Shown in pieces: positions 52,806-63,462 of a stretch of 64,000 bases of DNA (positions within the stretch are counted from its first letter, which is position 1; every line of letters starts with the position of its first letter). The stretch is from Aquilaria yunnanensis. Its lineage: Eukaryota > Streptophyta > Magnoliopsida > Malvales > Thymelaeaceae. The DNA lies in contig CM077597.1 in NCBI GenBank assembly GCA_039654915.1, positions 62,772,001 to 62,836,000 on the forward strand, in the 5' to 3' direction. The notes under the pieces were generated by a model. It saw nothing but the letters and a program-made list of their open reading frames with translations, did no database searches and was not told the origin of the DNA. Position numbers and translations under genes: made by a program.

Positions 52806-55232
52806 ATGCCTATCCCTGAGAGCTGGCACCCTCTTTTATCTCATCCTTGTTGCACCACCCCTAAAAAATTAGAGAGGTGGAAGAAGAAGTTCGTTCTTCC
52901 TTCTTACGCCATTACCCGGCTGCCACGACCTGACCACTATGCTTTTTCAAACCATAGTACCGAGGTTACCGTTTTCCGAGCCCAGCTGAAGGCCAGACTT
53001 CGGTATCCTCCCCCGAAGATGGTTTGCGAGTTCTGCCAATTTCATGGCATTGCTGTGAATCAGCTTCCCCCGAACTCGTACTGCTATTTTAACGCCTTCC
53101 TCTGTATGTGTGGTGTCTTCGGGATAAAACCCCATTTTGTAATTTTCATGCAGTACTACAAGCTATTCGTGGTCCCGAAGGGTGGCTTCTATTTCATGCT
53201 ACCTCGGGGATCCGGGAGCAAAAAATTCATGTTCGCTTTTGCCACTAAGGACAGTTGGCGAGGGTGGCAACAGAAATTCTTCTTCCTGAAGATAGATGAG
53301 GCCTGGTCGTATGTTCCGACCAATTGGGCTCGGGGAAAGCTGGATGTGGACGTCGTTGAGCCGAGGATACTGCTGACTGCAGAGTTGCCTCCCGTGTTCG
53401 AGGACTTCGACGGACGTATTCGAGCCGTCTCCGACTGGGCTCCCGAGGTCGCTCCACGCTCCCTGTACCCCTTCCCCATTAACTGGAGGTTGATGACCGA
53501 AGAGGTCCTTCGAGAGTTAGGAGTGGTCAAGGAGCATGAGACTGACCTCGAGATGCCAGCTCCTGCTATCGCCGGGAAGGACTCCTGGTTGGTGCAGCTC
53601 CTTCGGGAGGAAGTTTCTTTCGAAACGCTTTTCGGAAGTAAGTTATCCTCTACTCCCTTGCAGTTTTTCCCTCGGACTTACGCTGAGGTCTTTTTTCTTT
53701 TTCAGAGATGGGGGACGGGACTGCTGCATTCTACAAGTCCCTTTTCTCCGACCAGGTGGAGAAGGGCGATCAGACAAAGAAGGCGGCTTCCCGAAGGCGG
53801 AAGTCTACTGGCGTTGGTCCTTCGGCGAAACGGGCAAAGAAACCTGCCCAGCTTCCTCAGCAAGAAATTTCCGAGGAGGTTGCCGAGGAGCCTGGGGCAG
53901 CCGAGATTCCGCCGCCCGAGGCTGCTGCCGAGGTCCCTACCGCTGCTGAGGTTCCTTCCCCCGACGTCCCTCCCCAGAGCCCTTCCACGCCGCAAGCCCT
54001 TCTGGAGGCCGTGGTAGAGGCTCCTTCTGCCGAGGAGCTGCGCAGGAAGAAAGGCAAGGGGATTTTGACCGAGGAGTCTCAGGACTCCGAGGACGTCGTG
54101 ATCAAAGTGCCGCCAGGTTTGTTGTTTTCAGAACAAGTATGGCTCTTTTGTTTTTCTAAAATTTCCTTTGTCTCTGACCTGCTTCTAATTTTTGCCATGC
54201 AGGGGAGTTGCTTACTCCGAACTGGGCGGCCGAACACGCGAAGAAGCGGGCCCTTCGTGATGCCAAAGTCCCGCAAGGGAGGATACCCAAAGAGCCTTTC
54301 TGGACGTTCACGGAGGACATGAACTTGTACTCCGAGGACTGTCCTGAAATGGCGAAGCAGATTTCGAAGGGGGTGCTTACAGAGGCCTCCTTCAAGGCTA
54401 TTGCGGCGGCCCATCCGGGAGATGACACCCTCACCGCGAAAGTTACCGAGCATGCTGCTCAGGTATGCTCTTCACACCTTTTTTCCCTTCAAATTTTCCT
54501 GAGTGCTTGGCTCTTACTGACCTTGTGTTCATCTTTTCGCAGCTGCTGGGGTACGCCGGCTTTCTCCGAGTTCAGGTAGCTAGGCAGACAGCGTTCCGAG
54601 CTTCGGCCTTAGAGGCCTTAGAAAAAGCGAAAGTCACGTGCTCAAAATTGACCGCCAAGAACCAGCAGCTGGCAGATGCTGCGAAGAAAGAAGTTGCTGC
54701 CCTGCGGGAGGAGTTCCGAAAGGAAAAGGAAGACCTTGAGAAGGACTCCTCCCTGAAGATTGCTGACCTCGGCGATCAGGTGGCGGGGATGCTTGCTGCC
54801 AACCAAGACCTTCTCAAAGATAAGTCAGATTCTGACAATCTCATACGGTCGTTGGTGACTGGGAAAAATGCTCTTGAAGCGGAGGTCAAGTCTTTGAAGA
54901 AGGAGCCCGACGTGAAGAAGAGGATGAAGGCACTGAAGAAGGAAGTTGCAGATTTGAAGGATGAGCTCGAGGACCTTGAGGTTGAGAAGGACAAATCCTA
55001 CCAAATGACCAAGGTCGCCTTCCAGGACGGGTTCTGCCTTGCTCGGCACCAAGTCCTTCAGATGTTCCTAGGTCTGGACCTCTCTTTTTTGGAAGCTCTG
55101 AACATTCCCGAGGGGCCTCGGTGGTCCTGGTCAAAAATCGAGCACCTGAACCTGCCTTCCAAAATTTCGGCGCCGAAGGTGGTGGAAAAGGGCACAGAGG
55201 CTGGTGGCTCTCGGGACGCCGAGAACCCTTAG
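52806..55232 (+). CDS. Element D antisense accessory gene, intact four-exon frame (730 aa, PF04195-like)
   Basis: Exons 52806-53637, 53706-54116, 54203-54462, 54543-55232. Introns are 68, 86 and 80 nt, all GT-AG. Intron phases (1, 1, 0) match C. The joined 2193 nt have no internal stop. Starts MPIPESWHPL; the upstream ATG of C and E is lost here. Residues about 29-165 are the PF04195-like core (FVLPSYAITRLPR, YPPPKMVCEFCQFHGI, PKGGFYFMLPRG, KDSWRGWQ), followed by a LYPFPINW/AGKDSWLV segment to 277. Exon 2 (278-414) opens MGDGTAAFYKSLF, with a bipartite basic nuclear-localisation-like cluster (SRRRK, KRAKK), then E/P/A-rich sequence. Exon 3 (87 codons) has FTEDMNLY. Exon 4 (230 codons) is a coiled coil with a conserved end (FQDGFCLARHQVLQ, IPEGPRW). 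Function unknown. It may bind nucleic acid or act in retroelement assembly or transport, but nothing in the sequence proves this. Confidence 0.85.
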
Positions 55233-55718
55233 GCTGTTTTAGGGGCCTTTTCCTTTTTTTCCTCTTCGCTTTTGTGCTCCTTCTTCAGGCACTTCTTCTT
55301 TGTAAGCCTGATCATTCTCAATGAATATTTTTTCGCTAAGTCTTTTTGCAAGATTTTGCATTTCCATCGTCCCGAACATGTTCGCTCAAGAGACTTCGGG
55401 AAACCTGCAATCACAAAAAATTATTCTGCGCTTTTTGCGGCGAGTACTTTCGCGAGATTTTTTCCATTTTTTCGAGCGTTATGGCTCAAGGGACTTTGGA
55501 AAACTATTCTAAGCTTGTTGCGGCGTGTACTTTTGAGATTTTTTCCATTTTTCCGAGCGTAATGGCTCAAGGGACTTTGGAAAATCACATTTGCGCTTTA
55601 TCACGGCGAACACCTTCGCGGAATTCTGTCTTGCACCATTTTGTACACTTAAGAATTTTTCTCAAGGACATTCTGTACTTAGGATATTTTTTGTACAACA
55701 CAATCCTTTCGCTCCATC
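55233..55718 (-). repeat. Element D 3' zone with three tandem units (55367-55590)
   Basis: Units at about 55367, 55465 and 55545 carrying 'gctcaagrgactt(c/t)gg'. The last two are nearly identical 80-bp copies. Inverted relative to C because D is on the other strand. Confidence 0.8.
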
Positions 55719-58700
55719 TTAAGCGTAGAATTTCTTCAGGGCGCCTGAGTGCCAAGTGTTTTTCAATTCTACGCCTTCGGTGTCGCCAAGTTTGTACACG
55801 CCTTTTCGTACTTCACCAAGAACCAGATAAGGTCCTTCCCAGTTCGCGCAAAGTACTCCGTGGGATGGCTTTCGGGGTGCAATGTCAGCCTTTCGGAGAA
55901 TGAGGTCCCCTTTCTTGATTTCTTTTGGCCTGGCTCGTAAATTTATAGTCGCGGCCACTTTTTGCTGGAAAGCTTTTCTTCTCAGCTCAGCTATTTCTCT
56001 GTGTTCCCCAACGAGGTCGAGCTTCGTTCTTAAGCTGAGGTCGTTTCCACCTTCATCAAATACTTGCACCCATACCGATGGTCTAACTATCTCGATAGGG
56101 ATGATGGCCTCTGTTCCGAAGATGAGTGAGAAGGGAGTCTCCCCTGTGGCTCTTCGGGGCGTCGTTCGGTAACTCCATAATACGCTTTGGAGTTCTCCTG
56201 GCCATTTCCCTTTTGCTTCCCTCAGCCTCTTTTTCAGGCCATCTTTTATGGTCCTGTTAGATACTTCCACCTGCCCGTTGCTTTGGGGGTGAGCTACTGG
56301 GGCGAAGTGCATCTTTATTCCGAGGTCGCTGATAAATTCATGGAATCCTTTGTCTATGAATTGGGATCCATTATCAGCCACTAGTACCCTCGGTATGCCG
56401 AATCTGCAGACGATGTTCTTCCATACAAACTTCTGCACTTCTTTCGCCGAGATAGTTGCTAGCGGTTCTGCCTCGACCCATTTGGAGAAATAGTCTACTA
56501 CTACCACGCAGAATTTCACGCCTCCGGACGTTGCGGGGAGTGGCCAATAAGGTCTATACCCCAGACTGCGAAGGGCCAGGGATAGTCAGCCGAAGTTACC
56601 ATTTCCGAGGGTGCCCTCTGGCTGTTCACGTGTCTCTGGCAACTACCTCATTTCCGGATGAACTGCCTTGCGTCCTTTCTTAGGGTAGGCCAGAAGTATC
56701 CCTGGCGAAGTATCACTGCAACCAGGGCATCGGTTCCAATGTGTGAACCACACATGCCTTTGTGGACTTCTTCAAGGATCATTTCAGTATCCTCTTCGTT
56801 CACACATCTTTGCAGTGGATTCGCGTATCCCTGTCGGTATACTTCTTCACCGATCAGGAAGAACCGGCCGGAGCGCCTTCGCAGTTTTGCAGCATCACCG
56901 GGGTCTTCGGGGAGCACATTTTCCGCGAGGTACCTTTTTATTGGATCCCTCCATCCTTTTCCCGAGGTCACTATGCTCAACATTGAGATGCTCGGACGGT
57001 CTAGCACCTCGGTGTAGGTCTTTGACTTCGCCAAGCAATCTGCCTCGGTGTTTTTCCGCTGAGGTACATTTTTGATCCGTACGGCGTCAAACTCTTGAAT
57101 GAGTTTTGCTACCAGCTCGTGGTATTTTGCCAAGGTGGGGTCCTTCGCCCCATAGTCTCCTGCCGTCTGCCGAACTACTAGCTGGGAATCGCTGTGAGCC
57201 TTTAAGTTTCTCACGCCAATTTTTCTGGCCAGTCGTAATCCCGCTATGAGGGCCTCATACTCAGCCACATTGTTAGTGACGTTAAAGCTAAACTTGATAG
57301 CCTTCATTACTTCCAGGCCTTCGGGGCCTCTGATAATTACCACAGCTCCCTGGTGTTCAGACCCCGAGGCTCCGTCAACATGTAAGGTCCATTCTGGCTC
57401 ACATTCGTTCAGATCCGGATGACTGTCCTCAGTAGTGGGTATTTCGGCAATGAATTCTGCCAGTGCTTGAGCTTTTATGGCTTTCCGAGGTTTATAGGTG
57501 ATATCGTGTTCGCCAAGCTCTATACAACACTTGGAGAGCCTTCCCGAATGATCCACTCTCCTCATAACATACCGTAGTGGTAGGCTACTTCGGACGATGA
57601 TGTGGTGAGCCTGAAAGTATGGTCGCAGCCTTCTCCCTGCAACCACCAAGGCGTATATAGCTTTTTGCAGCAGAGGGTACCTGACTTCGGCACCATGCAG
57701 GGATTTGCTTACATAGTAGACCGGCCATTGTTTTGGCCCTTCTTCTTTCACGAGGACCGAGCTCACAGCTTTTTCCGTGACGGTGAGGTATAACACGAGG
57801 GGCTCTCCCTCGCGAGGTTGTCGCAGAGTCGGCAGGCTGGCTAGGTATATTTTGAGTTCTTCCCACGCTTTTTCGTAGTCCTGATCCCAAGGATGATCAT
57901 CCCTTCCGAGGTTGCCTTCCTTTTTTGCCGCCTTAGTGAGGACTTTGAAGAAAGGCCGACACCTATCTCCGTACCTGGAAATGAACCTGCTAAGAGAGGT
58001 TATTCTTCCAGTGAGTCTCTGCACATCTTTTACTATGGCAGGAGTTCGGAACTCGAGCAGAGCCTTAATTTTTTTGGGGTTAGCATCGATGCCTCTTTCG
58101 GATACCATGTACCCAAGGAACTTTCCCGAGGTCACCCCGAACATGCATTTTTCAGGATTGAGACGAATCCCGAAGGCTCTGAGCTTTTGGAAGGTTTCCT
58201 CTAAGATCCGCAACGTGGTTGCGAGGGAGCTTGCTTTTGACTATCATATCGTCAACATACACCTCCATGTTTCTCCCCATTTGGTCCTTAAAGACCTTGT
58301 TCATCAACCTTTGGTAGGTGGCTCCTGCATTTTTAAGCCTGAAGGGCATCCTGACGTAGTAGTATGTTCCTCCCTCGGTGATGAAGGCGGTTTTTTCTTC
58401 ATCTTCGGGATCCATCCTTATTTGACGGTAGCCGCTGAAGGCGTCTAGGAAACTTAGGAGCCCATATTCGGCAGTTGAGTCTACCAGTTGGTCTATAGGC
58501 GGAAGAGGGTATGAGTCTTTCGGGCAAGCATCGTTCATGTTTCTGAAGTCGATGCACATCCGGAGTTTGCTGCTGCCTTCTTTTGTGGCAATCACCACGT
58601 TGCTTAACCATTCGGGGTATTTGACCTCCCTGATAACTTCAACATCTAACAGGCGCTAGACTTCGGTTTTCACAAAGTTGCTCTTATGGGCTGAGATGCT

Positions 58701-61217
58701 TCGCTTCTTTTTCCGGACAGGCTTTGCTTCCAGGCTTACTTTGAGGCTATGCTGTATTATGCCAGGGTGCACCCCTGGCATGTCTTTCGGCGAGTAGGCA
58801 AAGAGATCTTTATTTCCCAGTAGAAAAGATACAAGGTTTTTCTTGTCTCCTTCGGGCAAGCTCTTCCCTATTTGGGTAGATTGTCCTGGGACAAGTTCCA
58901 CTGTTTCCGTTTCCGCTCTCGTGGGATCTCCTTCTTTGTCCTTCTCTGGTGCCTTTGCCTCCATTGTTTGTGCGAGGTTATTTGCCGGAGCTTTTCGCGC
59001 TTTTACAAACACCTTCCTTACCTCGGCTTGATCTATGAAGACCTCTGCATCCCCATCCTTGGTGGCGAATGTGAGAGTCAAGTACTTCACGTCAGGGCGA
59101 ATGTGCAGGTTTCCCTGTGTCTGCCTTCCAAGGATGGCGTTGTACGAAGAAGAAATGTCCATGACGATAAATCTCACCATTGTGGAGGCGTACAGCTCAG
59201 CTGTTCCGTCGATCGAAGTTCCTTTCATCATCAGGGGGAGATCAATCCATCCGAGGACAGGTAGTTCGGACGGTCCAACCCCGAAGGTGGGCGAGGTGAC
59301 AGGCTTGAGCTTGCTGCTGGAGATGTCCAAATTCAGCAGTAAATGCGAGAATAGGACGTCAGTATTTGATCCATCATCAAGCAACACTATTTTGACGTCC
59401 CAGTTCCCTATCCTTTCCATGATTAGCAGCGGATCGTCATGGGGGAAGATGACGGTGGATCCATCCTTGTGAGCCAGTTTCTTTGCCGGACTCTGATATT
59501 CCATGACCGCAATCTCTCTGGCCTTCCGCTTTCTTTCTGAGGATGGGAGCCCCGTGGTGATGGTTTGTATCACCCCTGCAGGAGGAAGAGGGTGCTTTTT
59601 CGGACTTTGGTTTCTCCGCCTGTCAGAGTTGTAGTCCTCATCTTCGGCCCTTTCTTCCTCATCTTTTCTTCCTTTTGGGGAAGGCATCCACAGATATTTC
59701 TGAAGTTGGCCGAGTTTTATCAGCGACTCAATGTACTTCTTCAGTTGGAAGCAGTCTTCAGTGTCGTGGCCGTGGTCGCGGTGAAACTGGCAGAACTTTT
59801 TGATGTTTTTCTTGTTATCAGCGGTCATGGCCCTTGGCTGCCGAATCTGCATCCCCTGCCTTTCCAGCGCCATGAGGATGTTTGTCCGTGTAGTGCTCAG
59901 GGGTGTGAAGCTTTGCAGTTTGCTTCCCCGCATCCTCTGAGGTCGGCCTGCCTGTTCAATTGGATGCCGGGCTTGCTGATTGGACCCTTCGGCGCGGTTG
60001 TGATCGGACTTCGGCCCAGCCATTCTCAGCTCCTCGGCGGTCATGTGCTGTTCGGCCCTTCGGTAAAATTCTCCGAGGGTGTCCGGGGGGTCCTTTGAGA
60101 ACTCATAAAACAGCTGTGAGTCTCGCCAAAGGCCCCGTGTCATGGCGAGGATGCGTATTTCGGGCCGGAAGTCCGGGACTCTTAGAGCTTCCCTGTTGAA
60201 TCTTTCAACATAGTCTCGGATGGTTTCTCCGTTTCTCTGCACTATGTCGAACATCTGAACAGGCATCTTCGCTGTTGGCCGGCTTCCAATAAATTGTTGC
60301 GCTAAGGCCGTAAACAACTCCTGGAACTCAGTGATGGCTCCTGGGGGCAATGAGTTGTACCACGCAGTTGCTGGTCCCGTGAGGGTGACCTCGAAGCATT
60401 TACACATGGTAGCGTCGTCAGCACCATGCATTATCATGCTGCGTCTGTACTTGGTCAAATGGGCCTGCAGATCAGTGCGGCCATCATAAATCTCCAGCCG
60501 AGGTACCCTGAAGTCGCCTGGCATGGCTGCCTCGGCCATGACTCGGGTGAATGGGGACCCGTCTTCGCAGAAGGGTCCCGTCAGCCTGTCCCAGACGGGT
60601 TTGCGAGCTACCTGCTTTTCCACCCTGTCTAGCCGTGCTAGTATCCTTTCCATGAGAACTGTGGCGTTAGGCTCTTCCTCTGGGAAGGGAGATCGTCGGC
60701 GCCTCTTCGGGGAGCGAGTTTGGCGCTGAGGGGATAAGGACCTCACCTCTGGCGACGAACTCCTTCGCTGTGAGACTTTCGGTCGCTTGGACCTAGTTTG
60801 TCCCACAGGCCGTTTCCCAAGGGGTATATTCTCCGTAGACGACTCTTCGCGCAGGTCTCCGCTTCCCGAACTGTGATGAGTCGACGTCGGGCTTTTCTCA
60901 CGAGGGCGTTCAGGTGAGGGAGGTCTTTGGGCCTGTGCCTGCTGTGACCACCTTCGGTCGATCTGCTGTGTCATTTCGGCCATGACCGAACGCTAAAACT
61001 CCCTCATAAAACTCATAGTGATTACTAGAGGGCGGTCTTCCTCAAGCGCAGAAGTCCCTGGGAGTGTTTGCTCAGTAGCCGGTTGTGTCTCAGGCGCGGA
61101 CGGAGACCTCGGGAGTCCCCTGTCCTTAGAACGCCGAGTTTCAACGATGGCAATCTCAGAGCCGATTCCCACAGACGGCGCCAAATGATGCCCAGGGGCT
61201 TCATCGTTGGTAGTCAT
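55719..61217 (-). pseudogene. Element D gag-PR-RT-RH-aRH-INT polyprotein with five lesions
   Basis: Minus strand. Starts in U5 (MTTNDEAPGHHLAPS, 61217) and reads through the PBS. Lesions: TAG 60993-60995 (MREF*RSV), TAG 58656-58658 (KTEV*RLL, the same codon as in B), a 1-bp insertion near 58205, TGA 56648-56650 (in the HHCC cysteine region, C to stop) and a 1-bp deletion near 56545. A long open stretch (60983-58659) covers gag, knuckle (CQFHRDHGHDTEDC) and protease (LLDDGSNTDVLF). RT carries YVDDM near 58250. Conventional plus second RNase H (HVDGASG, AEYEALIAGL, SDSQLVV) lie at about 57800-57030. Integrase has ADNGSQF and QSNGQVEVSN, ending LKKFYA. At the PR/RT junction D has arginine where B and C have TGA. 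Confidence 0.92.
61166..61183 (-). other. Primer-binding site of element D
   Basis: TGGCGCCGTCTGTGGGAA on the minus strand, two bases inside the LTR edge at 61186. Confidence 0.75.
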
Positions 61218-61476
61218 GGTGACTGATGGAGGGACTCCCGGAGAGGAAGAACGCCTGATGGCTGGTTTGCCCAAGGGAGAGTGCTTTAGATGTTCAGAAA
61301 AAGTGGGTTAGGAGGTCCCCGGGGTGTTTTTCCGGGGATGAGCCTCCAACGCCCAAGTCAGTGGTGCTGAGAGAAGGCAGAGGAAATAGCACTGAGGGGT
61401 TCAGTGAACTCGCCTGGTCGTATTTTCTCAGAGTGAGGAGTCAGGATATTTGCCAGCCGTTTGCCAGGGTGTATTC
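61186..61476 (-). repeat. Element D 5' LTR, 3' portion
   Basis: Matches 51296-51586. Broken after GTGTATTC by TGTTGGG of a family Y LTR. The rest of this LTR is not in the window. Confidence 0.9.
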
Positions 61477-61816
61477 TGTTGGGTTTCGGGAGCCAAACAG
61501 CGCAGCGGAATTTAACCGAAACCCTCCAGGATCCAAGTGAAACGGGGTAAACCGGGTGTTCGAAAATTTCATACCTAATTTTCGGTTGATATCTCTCACT
61601 CAACTGTAGAGTCGAATCACAAAACCTGAACAGTTGACGTGTTCAGGCTCTCTATGGTATCCACACGAGCCTCTAGGGATCACCACGCTTCCACCGCGTC
61701 CCGGCAGTTGCATTTCTCTTGCGCTCGCAGTGCTAGCTTGCGTCCTCCAAGGAATTGCAAGAGAAGAGTGCGGCTGTCCTTTTGGGAGGCTAGGGCAAGG
61801 AGACCTGTGAATTTCT
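61477..61816 (+). repeat. Family Y LTR, 5' portion, inserted in the D LTR and cut by E
   Basis: TGTTGGGTTTC onwards, about 10 differences over 326 bp from the solo LTR at 14110. Homology ends at GGCAAGGAGAC (61803), followed by 13 unexplained bases before the LTR of E. The left flank TATTC would be its target-site duplication. Confidence 0.85.
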
Positions 61817-62691
61817 TGATGGCCAGGGGCCTCATCGTTTAGAGTCATGATTACTGGTGGAGAGACTTCTAGGAGGAAGAACGCCTGGAGGATGGTTCGC
61901 CCTTGGGAGTGTGCCTGAAAGTCCAGAAACAAAGGGTTAGGAGGCCCCTGGAATATGTTCCGGGGGGGAGCCTCCGACGCCCAAGTCAGTGGTGGCTGAG
62001 AAAGGCAGAGGAAATAGCACAAAAGGGGGCTGAAGAGTCTCGCCTGGTGATTTTCTCAGAGTCTGGGAGTCAGACCTTTGCCAACCAACCCCCTGCCAAG
62101 TATTTATTTCCTGGTATTTATAGGAGTGCCTAGCCCGTTCAGATCGTGACACGTGTTCGGTCGGATGTTCCCTTAGTTTTTGGGCGTAGGGGACAGATAG
62201 CTGGTAGCAGGTTGCCTTGAGCATTGTGCTGAGATGGGCCATGATGTGATTTTGATGGCGTCAGCGTGTCAGAGCGCCTATTGAGGCGGCTTTATGACGT
62301 CTGTGAAAGGACGTGTCAGAGGCTTCCTTAAATGCTTCCTTAAATGCTCCTGCCGTACTCCCGAGGTCCCTGGGCAAGGTCATCCTTTGGTACGGACGGT
62401 GCCTCTTCGGGAAACACGCCCTCAGTTCAGGGGTACCCAGCTTCAGGGAGTTTCACCTTCGGGGAGATCATGTTCTGCCCGCAATAGCTGGTGCCTCTTT
62501 TTCGAAGGCGATCTGTTTGCAACCTCGGCGGGCTAGTAGTATCCTCAAGTCTCCTGGCGTGCCGGGCTCGGAGCTCTTCGGCTATCTCCCGAGGTGTATG
62601 ATCTCACCTTTACTCGGGTAGCGCCAGTCTCTTCCGGCCATTCTTGTGGCAGGGAGTTCGGCCAGATAGAGGCGATAGCCTTTGGCTATCA
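61817..62691 (-). repeat. Element E 3' LTR
   Basis: 875 bp, TGATAGCCAAAGGCTATCG (62691) to GGCCATCA (61817). TATAAATA at 62115-62122 (minus). U5 encodes MTLNDEAPGHH. Confidence 0.93.
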
Positions 62692-63462
62692 CATGCCCCC
62701 CTTTGGAAAGCCGAAATGAATACTTCGGTTTTGCATCTCTTTCCGAGGTTGCTCTTGGGAGTTTCTTAGGAAGCTCAACCTGTTCCGAGGATGCACGTCT
62801 TGCCCAAAGGTCATGGGCTGTTCGGCCTTGGCCTGTTCTTTGGTGTCTTCGAGGCGGAGCCTGTGCCGAAGATACACCTCTTGCCCGAAGGTCATGGGCT
62901 GTTTGGCCATAGCCTGTCTCTTGGTGTCCTCGAGGTAACCTGCTTTTTCTTCTTGCAGGTCTGTGTAACGTCGTCTCTGATGGCCAAGCGTGTCAGTCTA
63001 AGCGACGCGTCCCAACTTTTTAGGGGTGTCAGAAGACGTGTCCCCTGTTCTGGCGCGGCGGTTGACACGTGACGCTTTGCCATTGGAGGAGAGTCGCATC
63101 GGTTACAGAGGGCGCGCCTTTTCAGGTGCAGAGGGTAGTTACGGCGACGGTTCGCCTCCAAAAGGGTACTTATGACGACGTTTCGGTTTACCAACCTTTG
63201 GCCTATAAATAGCCCATTCCATCATAAGTCCCATTTGCTTTTACTTCTGCTCTTTCCTCTACTCTGCCCCTGTTTTCGTCCTTTCTTGCTTTCTGTGGCG
63301 GAGCTACCTTAATCAGAGCTTTTTTCAGCCAACTTTCACGACGGCGTCCTCAGACTTTGGCAAATCTTTTGGTGGGTTTTTGTTCTCCAGAGTGTTTTGA
63401 TTCCTCTGTTCTTTTGAGTTTTTTTCGGAAACTGTTTTCTGGCCTTTTCCGAACTCGTTTTC
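62692..63462 (+). other. Element E: polypurine tract, duplicated block and accessory-gene promoter
   Basis: 62692-62706 is the polypurine tract (minus CCAAAGGGGGGCATG). An 81-bp block is tandemly duplicated at 62781-62861 and 62862-62942. TATA box at 63203-63212. Non-coding. Confidence 0.75.
63203..63212 (+). promoter_or_regulatory. TATA box of the antisense accessory gene, element E
   Basis: CTATAAATAG preceded by TTTGGC, 260 bp upstream of the ATG at 63463. Confidence 0.65.

Larger units (their letters stand above)
51296..61476 (-). mobile_element. Tat-lineage Ty3/gypsy element D (interrupted at its right LTR)
   Basis: Minus strand, inserted in the gag of A. 3' LTR 51296-52128 (inner end deleted), accessory gene 52806-55232, polyprotein 55719-61217, PBS 61166-61183, 5' LTR from 61186, broken at 61476 by a family Y LTR. 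The two LTR copies differ at about 7 of 291 comparable positions (2.4%) by eye. Confidence 0.9.
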
